From Shimia sagamensis (GTDB taxonomy: Bacteria > Pseudomonadota > Alphaproteobacteria > Rhodobacterales > Rhodobacteraceae): DNA of 64,000 nt. The DNA is taken from assembly GCF_900182745.1 (NCBI RefSeq), contig NZ_FXTY01000004.1:248001-312000 (forward strand). The letters run 5' to 3'. Both the position numbers and the translations under genes were made by a program. The stretch's first letter is position 1, and every line of letters begins with the position of its first letter. Below the pieces are notes generated by a model that saw only the letters and a list, made by a program, of their open reading frames with translations, was not told the origin of the DNA and did not search any database. Below, piece by piece: positions 27,702 through 37,126 of the stretch.

Positions 27702-28373
27702 CTAATGGCTGGTCATGCTTTCAACGATGTCCGCACCGCTCCAGGCGGCAGGGAAATAGGTTGGCCAGTTGGTGACTTCTTTGAGCAGGGCGGCGCGGTC
27801 GTCACCCCAGTATAGGTGGAAATGGTCGACCTTGGTGGGCACCATTTCATGGTCGCTGAACTGGATGAACTGTGGGGCGGCGGTGTCTCCGCCAGATTTT
27901 TCGTAGATGAAGCGGATGCCCTGATTGCCGGATTTGTAGGTCAGGATTTCATAGCCGTCAGATTCGTATTCACCCTGAACCGGTTTGCCGTCTTTGAAAA
28001 AGGCAACGTTTGCGCCGTCGATTTGGATGCGATCCACATCGGTTTTGAAGCCGGTTTCATAGTAGGTGCGGTATTCCTCGGCGGTTTTCTTACCGCTTTC
28101 GGCTTTGTGCTCAAGCACGGGATCCAGCGTGCCGTCTTTCAAAAACGGGTAGACAGATTGCCAGTCGTTTTCCCAATCAGACAGCGCGCGTGGGAGAACT
28201 TTGGATTCGTCGATCAGTTTTGGTTCAGCCTTTTGATGATCATGCTTGTGCGCGTGTTTGTGCTCTTTGGAGTTGGTGTCGGTTGTGGCGGATTGGGCCG
28301 CTGCCTGGGATGAAAATGCGACCAGCGCACCAATGGAGAGCGCAGTGAGGTGTTTGAGAACGGTGTGTTGCAT
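27702..28373 (-). CDS. zinT: ZinT periplasmic zinc/cadmium-binding protein
   Basis: ZinT binds zinc in the periplasm and passes it to ZnuA when zinc is scarce. The product has 223 residues: a signal peptide (1-about 26, cut after a run of alanines), a His-rich linker (KEHKHAHKHDHQK), and the ZinT domain with RALSDWENDWQSVYPFL, GIRFIYEKSG and HEMVPTKVDHFHLYWG, which holds the zinc-binding histidines. The ATG at 28373 follows GGAAA; an ATG six codons upstream is weaker. A Zur operator lies 29 bases before this start. No znuABC genes are in the window. Confidence 0.93.
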   Translation of the reverse strand: MQHTVLKHLTALSIGALVAFSSQAAAQSATTDTNSKEHKHAHKHDHQKAEPKLIDESKVLPRALSDWENDWQSVYPFLKDGTLDPVLEHKAESGKKTAEEYRTYYETGFKTDVDRIQIDGANVAFFKDGKPVQGEYESDGYEILTYKSGNQGIRFIYEKSGGDTAAPQFIQFSDHEMVPTKVDHFHLYWGDDRAALLKEVTNWPTYFPAAWSGADIVESMTSH

Positions 28374-28401
28374 AGGGTTTCCAATTTTCATTCAGGAATC
28401 A

Positions 28402-28416
28402 TGTTATAACATAACA
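28402..28416. promoter_or_regulatory. Zur box of zinT
   Basis: TGTTATAACATAACA has TGTTAT/ATAACA arms and differs by one base from TGTTATAATATAACA, the core of the E. coli-type Zur consensus. It also contains the perfect palindrome ATGTTATAACAT. It sits in the zinT promoter region, so zinc repression is expected. Confidence 0.82.
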
Positions 28417-28478
28417 TTTGATGAATTAGAGGGCACGTCGGATGTTGGCAAGTTGCTTTTGTTTGCGGATGGAAAGTC

Positions 28479-28509
28479 AAAAAAGGCGCAGCCGAGGGGC
28501 TGCGCCTTT
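28479..28509 (-). terminator. Terminator downstream of the sulfatase remnant
   Basis: AAAGGCGCAGCC (28482-28493) pairs perfectly over 12 bp with GGCTGCGCCTTT (28498-28509); on the minus strand it is followed by six T residues. It lies 46 bp after the stop of the sulfatase remnant and still looks intact. Confidence 0.85.
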
Positions 28510-28554
28510 GGGATGGCAAAGTAAGAGGCGGGAGAGGGGGTCCCAAACGTGCCT

Positions 28555-28898
28555 CTACTGGGACATGCCACCTTCGCTTGCGACCTGTTCTTTTACATGC
28601 CCTTCGTCGCCGCGTGGCGGGAAGTCAGCAGATGTGGTCAGGTGCGTTTTTGCCGTCCGTGTGACAGGACCAAAGGTCCACATCTTGGTGCCTATCCAGC
28701 GGGTGGACATGCCAGAGTCCTCAGCTGCTTTTTTGTATGGGTCGCGTTGCTTTTCACGACTTGATGGTAACGGCCGAGGCTGGCCCAGCCGACGTCACTT
28801 GCCATGATCACCAGAGTTTTGGGTTGATCGGGTTCAGCAAGAGCGCCTTGTGCGGCGATGCCCAGAGCCGTGATGGTTGTCGTCATCGACACCATCAT
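28555..28898 (-). pseudogene. Arylsulfatase remnant with the middle deleted
   Basis: From about 28898 the minus strand reads a signal-like start (MTTTITALGIAAQGALA), then the sulfatase opening KTLVIMASDVGWASLGRYHQ, close to the family motif N-LVIWGDD-G--N. After about residue 45 the frame slips: in the next frame RDPYKKAAEDSGMSTRWIG, TKMWTFGPV and TSADFPPRG match the typical sulfatase C-terminus (DPFE-A, W, FGP, DFPPR) and end at the stop 28555-28557. The roughly 400 residues between, including the catalytic Cys-x-Pro-x-Arg, are absent. The junction is near 28755. The gene is a large internal deletion with a frameshift and cannot be active. Confidence 0.7.
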
Positions 28899-29064
28899 TG
28901 CAGGGAGTTTCGACACAAAATCACATCCTAAATACTTGCGCGTTTTCAGTTGGGCCCAGTTGCTTGCTGCAAAGTAAGGTTGTGTGGTGGACGATGGCAA
29001 CGGAGGTTTACATTGATTTCAATATCTGGAATTTAGGGTGAGGAACCTGAAAACGAGACCCAAT

Positions 29065-29982
29065 ATGTTGACTGAGACTTCTCTGAACGCGTTTTTCCAT
29101 CTGGCGGAAACTTCGAGTTTTCAAGAGGCTGCGTGGCGGATGGGGGTCTCTAACGCCTCTTTGACACGCTATATTGCGCAGGCGGAAGAACAGGCCGGTG
29201 TGGTCCTGTTTCATCGCAGTCGCAGCAACTGTAGGTTGACTCGTGCTGGTCAGGCGTTTTTTCCTCTGGCACAGCAGCTTGACCAAGACCTGCGCCGGTT
29301 TTCCCGCCAGGTCGGGCTGTTGCAGGACGGTGGCGGACAACAGTTACGGGTGGGCTGTGGGCCGTTGGCGCCAAGGGCGTTGGTGATGCCAGTGGCGGAG
29401 GCTGTGCTAAAGGCGTGGCCGAACATGCGCTTGTTTCTTGAAGTTAGTGCCCGGACCGCGCCGCTTGAGAAACTTCTGACCGATGAGTTGGATATTTTCG
29501 TCGGCGATCTGACACATACGCCGGAGGCGGAGAATGTGGAGATCATTGTGATGGAAAAGCGCAATGTGGTGTTTGTCGCGCATCCGGATCATGCGGTGCA
29601 TGCGTTAGGGCCGTGCACCTTGGCTGATGTCTTGCAGTTTCCCTTGGCCTCGGGGCATTTGCACAAACACTGGCGCACAACGTTTACAACACTCTTAGGC
29701 GGGGATCAGGCGGCCGCGGACAAGGTGAGCCGGTTGCCGCAGATCGAGAGCGACGACTACCATTTCCTGACCGGGTTGGCGCGCGATGGGCGTTTTGTGG
29801 TTGGCGCGGTTGAGGAAACCTTTGAAGAGGCGCTGGCGCTAGGGTGGTTCAAGCGTGTGGAGTTGCAGGCCCCGCCCACCTGGAACATTTGCGCGGTGCG
29901 CAAGGAAGGCGGAGCGTCGCCGGTCTTGGAGGCGTTTTGGCGGCAGCTCCAGAAGTATGAGATGAACCCGGCGGCGGCTTAG
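29065..29982 (+). CDS. LysR-family transcriptional regulator
   Basis: The 305-residue product has an N-terminal winged helix (SLNAFFHLAETSSFQEAAWRMG with the recognition segment ASLTRYIAQAE) and a substrate-binding-like domain from about 85. The start is uncertain: ATG 29065 is used; a GTG at 29038 would add nine residues. It is divergent from the sulfatase remnant, so it may once have regulated that gene; that is inference. Its stop overlaps the stop of the convergent glucokinase gene by four bases. Confidence 0.8.
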   Translation: MLTETSLNAFFHLAETSSFQEAAWRMGVSNASLTRYIAQAEEQAGVVLFHRSRSNCRLTRAGQAFFPLAQQLDQDLRRFSRQVGLLQDGGGQQLRVGCGPLAPRALVMPVAEAVLKAWPNMRLFLEVSARTAPLEKLLTDELDIFVGDLTHTPEAENVEIIVMEKRNVVFVAHPDHAVHALGPCTLADVLQFPLASGHLHKHWRTTFTTLLGGDQAAADKVSRLPQIESDDYHFLTGLARDGRFVVGAVEETFEEALALGWFKRVELQAPPTWNICAVRKEGGASPVLEAFWRQLQKYEMNPAAA

Positions 29983-30902
29983 GAGGTCTGTTCCAGGTAT
30001 TGCACACAGCCTGCGAGCGCAGCGGTGTCATCGGTGATCAAGCTGATCGGGAAGTTTTCCGGATCAACAATGTCATGGGCGTCGCGGGTGAGCTCTTCGA
30101 CAAAATCGGACAGCGCGGTTGAGGTCAGGATGCCTCGGGAAGCGGAACCTGCGAAGGCCACGCCGTCACGTGGCATGTATTGCAGGATCATGGCCTGGGT
30201 CAGGCGGCCTAAGGCGCGCGCAAACAGGCGCACGGTGCGGGTGGCGTCAGAACACCCATTGGCAAAGCCATCGACAATCTCTTTGCCGCCCATGCGTTGC
30301 CCGCTGACAACCTGATGTAGGCGTTCAAGGCCGCGGCCGCAAAAGCAGTCCTCATAGGTGACAAAGACGTTTGCGCCGTCGCCAAGCTCATCGCGCAGCA
30401 GTTTGCCCACGGAATAGGGCAACTCGGCGTGACCAAGTTCGGCTTCCATGGCGGTCAGACCACCCCTGGCGTTGCGGCGGGTGGGGCTGACATTGAAGCC
30501 GGTGCCCATGCCCGCAACCAACGCTTGGCCATTTGTCGGCTCATGTTTGGTGCCGCAAACGGGATCTGTCGAGATGCGGGCCAGCGCGTAGCCCAAAGCA
30601 GAGAGGTCGTTGATCAGCTCCGCATGGGGCGCGCCAGTTTGTTTGCGCAGGTTCTCCACGCTGAGAAACCAGTCGCGGTTGGTCAACTCCCCTTCGCCGG
30701 AATGCACCGGACCGGCGATGGCGATGCACACCCCGGCGAGGTCGCCGGGGGTGGTTTTTTCAAGATAAGCTGCGAGGACGGCGTCAAAGCTGTCGTAGTC
30801 ATCATTGGAGGCGCGCATTACACTTTCAATGCGCACACCTGTGGCATCCGCCAGAGCTAAACGTGTGTTTGTGCCACCAATGTCACCAACTAGGAACGTC
30901 AT
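29979..30902 (-). CDS. glk: Glucokinase
   Basis: The 307-residue product phosphorylates glucose with ATP. Marks are the phosphate 1 motif VGDIGGTNTR at the start, IAIAGPV, the ELINDLSALGYAL region with the catalytic Asp, and GTGFNV with MEAELGHAELPY. This is the Glk family rather than ROK. The ATG at 30902 is used; a TTG three codons upstream is weaker. It lies 54 bp after xylG and a palindrome resembling the XylR operators sits in that gap, so it may be controlled with the xylose genes. Confidence 0.92.
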   Translation of the reverse strand: MTFLVGDIGGTNTRLALADATGVRIESVMRASNDDYDSFDAVLAAYLEKTTPGDLAGVCIAIAGPVHSGEGELTNRDWFLSVENLRKQTGAPHAELINDLSALGYALARISTDPVCGTKHEPTNGQALVAGMGTGFNVSPTRRNARGGLTAMEAELGHAELPYSVGKLLRDELGDGANVFVTYEDCFCGRGLERLHQVVSGQRMGGKEIVDGFANGCSDATRTVRLFARALGRLTQAMILQYMPRDGVAFAGSASRGILTSTALSDFVEELTRDAHDIVDPENFPISLITDDTAALAGCVQYLEQTS

Positions 30903-30936
30903 AAACCGCAACTTTCTTCTTCAGAGTCAATTCGTT

Positions 30937-30953
30937 GGTTCGTCTATCGAATT
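30937..30953. promoter_or_regulatory. Candidate XylR operator before glk
   Basis: GGTTCGTCTATCGAATT has TTCG/CGAA arms around five bases, matching the architecture of the two better sites before xylF and xylB. It lies in the 54-bp gap between xylG and glk. Confidence 0.5.
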
Positions 30954-30956
30954 AAT

Positions 30957-31721
30957 TCAGGTTTGAACAGGCACGCCTTCGGGCTTTTTTCCAAGAATGA
31001 TCATGCTCAGCAAATCGTCGTCGGTGACGTCGTTTACATCCACTGTGCCAACCAGTTGACCGTTCTTCATCACCGAGGCGCGATCGCAGAGTTCCATAAC
31101 GTCATGGATGTCATGGCTGATCAGAAAGATGCCGATGCCCTGGGCTTTGAGCTGTTGAATGAGCTCGGAAACCATTTGGGTCTCATGTGGGCCAAGCGCG
31201 GCTGTAGGTTCGTCCATGATCAGGATCTTGGCGTCGAAATACACGGCGCGGGCGATGGCCACGGACTGGCGCTGACCACCCGACAGGGCAGAGACCGGCT
31301 CTGCGAACTTTTGGAAGTTCGGGTTGAGCTTGCCCATAATCTTGCGCGTCTCAGCTTCCATGGCGTCGTCATTCACTGTGCCCAGAGGGGTGGTGAGTTC
31401 GCGACCTAAGAAGAGATTGGACGCCGCATCGAGGTTATCGGCCAGCGCAAGTGTCTGGTAGATGGTCTCGATGTTGTATTTGCGGGCGTCGCGCGGATTG
31501 TTGATCTCCGCCTTTTCACCGTTGATGTAGATTTCGCCGCCGTCACCCTGATAGGCGCCGGAGAGGATCTTGATCAGGGTGGATTTGCCTGCGCCATTGT
31601 GGCCCAGAAGGCCGACCACTTCACCCGGCATGAGATCGACGGAGACATGGTCCACCGCTTTGATCCCACCAAAGGAGATGTGGATGTCGCGCATTTCCAC
31701 GAGAGGGGTTTGCTTGTCCAT
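30957..31721 (-). CDS. xylG: Sugar ABC transporter ATP-binding protein (xylose type, single domain)
   Basis: The product has 254 residues and one nucleotide-binding domain: Walker [10 protein letters not shown] near 42, signature LSGGQRQS near 148 and Walker [13 protein letters not shown] near 168, then the H-loop LISHD. E. coli XylG has two such domains; here the single domain must dimerise, as in several alphaproteobacterial pentose importers. It is 11 bp after the xylH stop and forms a transport system with xylF and xylH. Confidence 0.92.
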   Translation of the reverse strand: MDKQTPLVEMRDIHISFGGIKAVDHVSVDLMPGEVVGLLGHNGAGKSTLIKILSGAYQGDGGEIYINGEKAEINNPRDARKYNIETIYQTLALADNLDAASNLFLGRELTTPLGTVNDDAMEAETRKIMGKLNPNFQKFAEPVSALSGGQRQSVAIARAVYFDAKILIMDEPTAALGPHETQMVSELIQQLKAQGIGIFLISHDIHDVMELCDRASVMKNGQLVGTVDVNDVTDDDLLSMIILGKKPEGVPVQT

Positions 31722-31732
31722 AATGTTTCTCC

Positions 31733-32998
31733 TTATGCGCCGGTGCGGCGGCGGTAGACGATGTCGACCCAGACCGCAAAGACCAGAACCACACCAACAA
31801 CGATATTTTGCAGCGGGGCGTCCACGCCAACAGAGGCCATGCCTGATTGCAAAGACTGCATAATCAGCGCGCCAATCACGGCGCCGTAGATGGTGCCTGC
31901 GCCACCTGAAAGCGCGGTGCCGCCAATCACAGCGGCGGCGATCACACGCAGCTCGTCCAGTGTGCCAAGGCCCACGTCGACCGCGTTGAGACGGGCAGAG
32001 GCGATGATTGAGGCAATACCGGTGAGTGCGCCCATCAGGGCGAAGATTTTCACGGTCAGAAAGCGGGTGTTGATGCCAGAGAGTTCCGCCGCTTCAGGGT
32101 TGCCGCCAGTGGCGTAGACGTAACGGCCAAAACGGGTGCGGCGGGCAACGATGGTCATGGCGATGGCCACCGCCAACAGGATCACCACCGGAATGGCCAC
32201 GCCGTGGTTCCAGACCATGCCGTCGGTGTATTCGATGCCTTGGGCCTTGGTGATGCGTTTCATCGCGCCTTTGGGAATGGGGTAGCTGTTCATGATCGTC
32301 ACAAACAGCAGGATGCCGCCTGCAGCGATGGCCATGAGGATGCCCTCGGCCCAGGCTGGTTTCACGGAGAAACCGTGGGAGGCCTTGTTGCGGCGGCTGA
32401 GCAGCATGAAGCCCACTGCGACCAGGGCAGCAATGATGCCAAATGCCCAGCTGAGTGTTTCGCCCAACGTACCTTCGGCACCACCACCAAGAAGGCGGAA
32501 AGTTGGATCAAGCGGGGCTTGCGTCTGGCCTTTGGTGACCCACCACATGGCGCCGCGATAGACAAGGAACCCCCCGAGGGTGACGATGAACGCAGGTACG
32601 GTGAGGTAGCCGATGACCCAGCCCTGGAAAGCACCAAGTGCAGCACCCATGAGGATCGCGGCAAAGACGGAGATGATCCAAATCGACCAGTGACCGAGGC
32701 CCAAGACGTCGGGAAGCACCTGGACTTGAAGTGCGGCCACACTCATGCCGATGAAGCCCAGAAGCGAACCAACAGAGAGGTCAATGTTGCGCGTCACGAT
32801 CACAAAGACCATGCCAGTGGCCATAACGGCAACAGAGGCGGACTGGACCGAGACGTTGAAGAAATTCCGGGGTGAAAGGAAGCGGCCATCTGTAAAGACG
32901 CCAAAGACAATCCAGATCACCACAAGCGCACCGATCATGCCAAGCAGGCGCGGGTCGAGCCCCAACTTGTTGATCAGAGATTTGGCTTGATTTTGCAT
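31733..32998 (-). CDS. xylH: Xylose ABC transporter permease
   Basis: The 421-residue permease has about ten membrane segments and the pentose-permease motifs [42 protein letters not shown] and [34 protein letters not shown]. The opening [15 protein letters not shown] at ATG 32998 is typical. It lies 150 bp after xylF, with a stable hairpin between that may give more binding protein than permease. Confidence 0.93.
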   Translation of the reverse strand: MQNQAKSLINKLGLDPRLLGMIGALVVIWIVFGVFTDGRFLSPRNFFNVSVQSASVAVMATGMVFVIVTRNIDLSVGSLLGFIGMSVAALQVQVLPDVLGLGHWSIWIISVFAAILMGAALGAFQGWVIGYLTVPAFIVTLGGFLVYRGAMWWVTKGQTQAPLDPTFRLLGGGAEGTLGETLSWAFGIIAALVAVGFMLLSRRNKASHGFSVKPAWAEGILMAIAAGGILLFVTIMNSYPIPKGAMKRITKAQGIEYTDGMVWNHGVAIPVVILLAVAIAMTIVARRTRFGRYVYATGGNPEAAELSGINTRFLTVKIFALMGALTGIASIIASARLNAVDVGLGTLDELRVIAAAVIGGTALSGGAGTIYGAVIGALIMQSLQSGMASVGVDAPLQNIVVGVVLVFAVWVDIVYRRRTGA

Positions 32999-33107
32999 TG
33001 TGCGGTCCCTTTTTGGTTCGCGCGGATTGAGACACCTTTCCCAGTCTGCGCAGTGGAAGCCGCGCCAGTCAAAGGTGGTCAAATCTTAGGGGAGTGGGGA
33101 AATTGAG

Positions 33108-33140
33108 TGCCCCCCCGTGCGCGAGGCGCGCGGAGGGGCA
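33108..33140 (-). other. Stable stem-loop between xylF and xylH
   Basis: TGCCCC (33108-33113) pairs with GGGGCA (33135-33140), with inner GCGCG/CGCGC pairing. It has no T run. Placed between a binding-protein gene and its permease, it likely stabilises the upstream mRNA or reduces readthrough. Confidence 0.5.
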
Positions 33141-33148
33141 GAGTTTGC

Positions 33149-34162
33149 TTAGTTACACGCCGCGTTGGAAGACCCAGCGCAGAGCACGTCTTTTTCGATC
33201 CAGCCAGCATCCAGAACTGTGTTCAGGTTGTCTGCTGTCACAGGCACAGGGGCCAAGAACATGGAGTTCAGCGTGGTGCCCGCAGGGGAGGTCCACTCAG
33301 CCGAGCCGTCCACTGCGTTGCCGGACGCCAGAGCCACAGCGATTTCACCAGCTGCGTTGCCCAAGGCCCGCGCGTCTTTCCAAACGGAGACGGTTTGTGT
33401 GCCCATTGCCACACGGTTCAGCGCGGCGTGGTCGCCATCCTGACCGGAGACTGGAATGCCTTCCATGCCTTGTGCTGTCAACGCAGCCACAACACCCCCG
33501 GCGGTGCCGTCGTTAGACGCGATCACCGCGTCAACTTTGTTGTCCGCAGCCGTCAGGATCTGTTCCATGTTGCGCTGGGCGTTGGCGGGCACCCAGCCAT
33601 CAGTGTAGGCTTCGCCCACGATCTTGATGTCACCGCTGTCGATGGCGGCCTGAATGATTTCTTGTTGGCCACCGCGCAGGAAGTCTGCGTTTGGATCGGT
33701 GGGCGACCCCTTGATCATCACGTAGTTGCCTTTTGGCATGGCTTCCAGAACGGCGCGGGCCTGCATACGACCGACTTCGACGTTGTCAAAGGTCAGATAG
33801 AACGCGCGGCTGTCTTCGATCAGGCGGTCATAGGCAATCACCGGGATCTCTTCGTCAGCAGCAGCCTGAACGGCTGGTCCCACGGAAGAGGCGTCTTGTG
33901 CCAAGATGATCAGCGCGTCAGCGCCCTGTGCGATCAGGCTTTCGATGTCGGAAAGCTGCTTGGCAGAGGAACTCTGCGCGTCAGCCGAGATATACTTGGC
34001 GCCAGCAGCGTCCAGCGCGCCTTTGATCGCCGCTTCGTCGGTTTTCCAGCGCTCTTCCTGAAAGTTGGACCAGCTCACGCCGATGACCAGATCATCAGCC
34101 CATGCAGCGGTGCTCATAATGGCGCCGGCGATAACAGCCGTCGCAGATGCAAAAAGTTTCAT
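33149..34162 (-). CDS. xylF: Xylose ABC transporter substrate-binding protein
   Basis: This periplasmic protein of 337 residues delivers D-xylose to XylHG. A signal peptide (1-22, ending STAAWA) is followed by the XylF start DDLVIGVSWSNFQEERWKTDE and motifs IPVIAYDRLIEDS, GSPTDPNADFLRGGQ, VDAVIASNDGTAGGV and IPVSGQDGDHAALNR, all typical of the xylose branch. GGAGG precedes the ATG at 34162. It is the first gene of the transport operon and is divergent from the repressor xylR, with a palindromic operator 79 bp upstream. Confidence 0.95.
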   Translation of the reverse strand: MKLFASATAVIAGAIMSTAAWADDLVIGVSWSNFQEERWKTDEAAIKGALDAAGAKYISADAQSSSAKQLSDIESLIAQGADALIILAQDASSVGPAVQAAADEEIPVIAYDRLIEDSRAFYLTFDNVEVGRMQARAVLEAMPKGNYVMIKGSPTDPNADFLRGGQQEIIQAAIDSGDIKIVGEAYTDGWVPANAQRNMEQILTAADNKVDAVIASNDGTAGGVVAALTAQGMEGIPVSGQDGDHAALNRVAMGTQTVSVWKDARALGNAAGEIAVALASGNAVDGSAEWTSPAGTTLNSMFLAPVPVTADNLNTVLDAGWIEKDVLCAGSSNAACN

Positions 34163-34241
34163 GGTGTCCTCCCAAATGTTCGTCCCAGTCTTTGGCCGAA
34201 GTGAGTCGGCTGTGACCGGTGTTCTCAATCGTAGCGTAATA

Positions 34242-34258
34242 AATTTGTAAATCAAATT
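34242..34258. promoter_or_regulatory. Candidate XylR operator between xylF and xylR
   Basis: AATTTGTAAATCAAATT is a perfect 6-5-6 palindrome in the divergent promoter region, 79 bp before xylF and 111 bp before xylR. The same core occurs before xylB. Confidence 0.75.
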
Positions 34259-34369
34259 AAATCAACTAACCTTGCAATGAGCGAGCAAACATCGGCATGG
34301 TTTGACGCCGGTTCAGGGCCGTTTGTGTTTTGATTTTAGGCCGCGTTCGGTAAAGAAGGAAATGAGTAT

Positions 34370-35563
34370 ATGTCTGTGAATCAAAGAGAAATCGGGCGGC
34401 GAAAGCTGTTGACTGAAATTCGCAGGCAGCAACGGGTGCCACGTATTGATCTGAGCGAGCTGACGGGAATCAGCCGCGCAACCGTGACGACAATCACAGC
34501 AGAGCTTTTACGTGAAGGGTTGATTGAAGAGGTCAGCAGCGACTCAGGGGAGAAGGATTCGAAGCGAGGACGACCTAAGGTGGACCTGAAGATTCGGGGT
34601 GCGGCGCGCTTGATTGCGGGGGCGAAAATTTCCAACAAGACGGTGTCTCTGGTGCTGTTGGATTTTGAAGGCACACAATTGGCGGACCATGAGGCGGACC
34701 TAGAGACTGCAGTTTTGCCTGCTGCTGAGATGGCGCAAGTTTTGGCGGGTTTGGTGGAAACGCTGGCCCAGAAAATTGGAATGTCGCGCCAGGATGTGGC
34801 GGGGTTTGGCCTAGGGATCGCCGGGGTGGTCGACGCCCCCCGCGGGTTTGTGCATTGGTCGCCGTCTCTGACAAGTCGCAACGTGCAGTTTGGTGACGTT
34901 CTAGAACGAGTGCTGGGTATTCCTGTGTTCTTGGATAATGACGCAAATCTTGTCGCTATGGCGGAGAAGAGCTTTGGCCTCGGGCAAGGGCACAATGATT
35001 TTATTGTGGTGACAATTGAGAGCGGCGTTGGCATGGGTATTGTGATCAACGATGAGATTTACCGCGGTACGCGTGGTTGTGGCGCAGAATTTGGGCACAC
35101 CAAAGTGCAGCTTGAAGGCGCGTTGTGTCGTTGCGGACAACGAGGATGTCTGGAGGCGTATGCTGCGGACTATGCGTTGACCCGTGAGGCGATGTTGGCC
35201 AGTGGTGAGGCTGCGGAGCGGCAGGTCGAGGACATCCTGCGGGCGGCAAAAGAGGGGGATGAGATGGCCGCGTCTATTGTGAGCCGGGCTGGTCGTATGT
35301 TTGCCATGGGGCTGGCCAATATCGTGAACATTTTTGACCCGGAGCTGATCATTCTGGCGGGCGAGCAGATGCAGGCCAGCCACCTTTATGCGGAAGATGT
35401 GATTGCAGGGATGCGCAAGCTGATCGTGCAGGTCGATAAAGCCCCACCGGAGGTGGTGGTGCACAAGTGGGGCAACTTGATGTGGGCACGGGGTGCGGCA
35501 GCCTATGCGCTTGAAAATGTGTCGGAAAATGCACTTTTGGGGATGGCGGACAATGCAGCTTAG
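34370..35563 (+). CDS. xylR: ROK-family xylose repressor
   Basis: The 397-residue protein has an N-terminal winged helix (IDLSELTGISRATVTTITAELLREGLIEE) and a ROK sugar-kinase-like domain with DNDANLVAMAE and the zinc motif CRCGQRGCLEAYAA near 252-265. ROK regulators of this form repress xylose genes until sugar binds. It is divergent from xylF, and palindromes near xylF, xylB and glk fit its target. GAAGGAAATGAG precedes the ATG. Its last 11 bases overlap the start of the CRTAC1 gene. Confidence 0.88.
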   Translation: MSVNQREIGRRKLLTEIRRQQRVPRIDLSELTGISRATVTTITAELLREGLIEEVSSDSGEKDSKRGRPKVDLKIRGAARLIAGAKISNKTVSLVLLDFEGTQLADHEADLETAVLPAAEMAQVLAGLVETLAQKIGMSRQDVAGFGLGIAGVVDAPRGFVHWSPSLTSRNVQFGDVLERVLGIPVFLDNDANLVAMAEKSFGLGQGHNDFIVVTIESGVGMGIVINDEIYRGTRGCGAEFGHTKVQLEGALCRCGQRGCLEAYAADYALTREAMLASGEAAERQVEDILRAAKEGDEMAASIVSRAGRMFAMGLANIVNIFDPELIILAGEQMQASHLYAEDVIAGMRKLIVQVDKAPPEVVVHKWGNLMWARGAAAYALENVSENALLGMADNAA

Positions 35564-37094
35564 GGGCGCCAGTGCGCTGATGATTGTGGCGGCTAGCGCC
35601 GCGCAGGCGGAGGTGCGCTTTGCGCCGGTAGACGTGGTTGAACACGTCTATGACGGGGGGTGGGAGTTTTATGTCGGTGGCGGAGTGGCTGCGTTCGATT
35701 GCAGCGGTGACGGCTTACCAGAACTTGTGGCGGCGGGTGGGGAAAATCCGCCGGTGTTGCTGCGCAATAAGAGCAGCCATGGTGGAACGATCACGTTTGA
35801 GGAAGCCACGCCGGATGCATTAATGGTGCCTGGCACCACGGGATTTTACCCGCTTGATATAGACGGTGACGGTTTGCTGGACCTCGTGGGCTTGCGAGTG
35901 GGGGAGAACCTGCTTTTGAAAGGCGGCGCCGAGTGTAATTTTGAACCAATGGATGTGCCGGGTTTTGATGGTAGCACAGCCTGGACCACGGCGTTCTCGG
36001 CCACGTGGGAGCGGCAGGATGCGCCGCCGACTTTGGCCTTTGGAAATTATGTGGATCGCGATGATCCCAAAGGGCCATTTGAAGCCTGTGACGGTAATGA
36101 TCTGTTCCGGCCTGTGGCGGAGGGTTATGCACATACGGCATTGACGCCGGGGTTTTGTCCGCTGTCGATCCTGTTTTCGGATTGGGGCCGTTTGGGGCGG
36201 GCTGATCTGCGCATGAGCAATGATCGACACTACTATGTGAAAGGTGGCGCGGAGCAGCTTTGGGCGATGGAAGACACGCCACGTCTTTATGGAGAGGCGG
36301 ACGGTTGGGCCACGCATATGTTGTGGGGCATGGGCATTGCACAGCGCGATCTGGATTTTGACGGCAAGGCCGAGGTGTTTTTGTCGTCGATGGGTGATCA
36401 GCGGTTGATGAAGCGTGTGAGTGCAGAGTCCCCGACGTTTGAAGATGTGCCCTACGAAATGGGCACTTCGGCCCATCGGCCTTACACCGGTGGGGACGGG
36501 CGGCCGTCGACCGGCTGGCACATCAGCTTTGGTGACGTGGACAACGATGGGCTGGACGATGTGTTCATTTCCAAGGGCAACGTGCAGCAGATGCCTGGTG
36601 CGGCGATGGAGGATCCCAACAACTTGTTGATGCAGCAGGGGGACGGCACTTTTGCGGAAAAAGGCGATGTGGCTGGGATTGCCACATTGGCGCGCAGCCG
36701 TGGGGCGGCTTTGGTGGATTTGAACCACGACGGGTTACTTGATTTAGCGGTGGTAAACCGGCGCGCGCCTATGGAAGTTTATCAAAACGTCAGCGAGGGA
36801 ACAGGCACCTGGGTTGCGCTGACCCTCATGGGCAAGGATGCCAACAGTCAGGCCGTGGGCGCGTTCATTGAGGTGAAAGTTGGCAAGCGGGTGTATCTGC
36901 GGGAGATCACGGTTGGCGGTGGTCATGCCGGAGGTGTGTCAGCGCCGCAGTATTTTGGTCTTGGCGAGGCCGAGTTGGTTGAGGTGCGGATCAAGTGGCC
37001 GGATGGCACGCAAGGTGACTGGATCGAGGTGCCGGTGAACGGCAGTTGGCGGGTGTGGTCTGAAGGTCCGGTGACCGTATTGTCAGAGTATTGA
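35553..37094 (+). CDS. Secreted CRTAC1-family protein (FG-GAP/UnbV)
   Basis: The product has 513 residues: a signal peptide (1-about 20, ending AASAAQA), several FG-GAP/VCBS calcium-binding loops (DCSGDGLPEL, DIDGDGLLDLVG, DLDFDGKAEVFL, DVDNDGLDDVFI, DLNHDGLLDLAV) that form a beta-propeller, and a C-terminal ASPIC/UnbV domain from about 430 (VGGGHAGGVSAPQYFGLGEAELVEVRIKWPDG). Its role is unknown; the family is extracytoplasmic and binds calcium. The ATG at 35553 overlaps xylR by 11 bases, so it is likely transcribed with it. It is convergent with the di-heme peroxidase gene. Confidence 0.87.
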   Translation: MQLRGASALMIVAASAAQAEVRFAPVDVVEHVYDGGWEFYVGGGVAAFDCSGDGLPELVAAGGENPPVLLRNKSSHGGTITFEEATPDALMVPGTTGFYPLDIDGDGLLDLVGLRVGENLLLKGGAECNFEPMDVPGFDGSTAWTTAFSATWERQDAPPTLAFGNYVDRDDPKGPFEACDGNDLFRPVAEGYAHTALTPGFCPLSILFSDWGRLGRADLRMSNDRHYYVKGGAEQLWAMEDTPRLYGEADGWATHMLWGMGIAQRDLDFDGKAEVFLSSMGDQRLMKRVSAESPTFEDVPYEMGTSAHRPYTGGDGRPSTGWHISFGDVDNDGLDDVFISKGNVQQMPGAAMEDPNNLLMQQGDGTFAEKGDVAGIATLARSRGAALVDLNHDGLLDLAVVNRRAPMEVYQNVSEGTGTWVALTLMGKDANSQAVGAFIEVKVGKRVYLREITVGGGHAGGVSAPQYFGLGEAELVEVRIKWPDGTQGDWIEVPVNGSWRVWSEGPVTVLSEY

Positions 37095-37104
37095 GATGTG
37101 GCAG

Positions 37105-37126
37105 GGATCAGTTTGACGGCTGATCC
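37105..37126. terminator. Weak hairpin between convergent genes
   Basis: GGATCAG (37105-37111) pairs with CTGATCC (37120-37126) over 7 bp. It overlaps the stop of the peroxidase gene and lacks a T run, so a terminator role is only possible. Confidence 0.3.
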
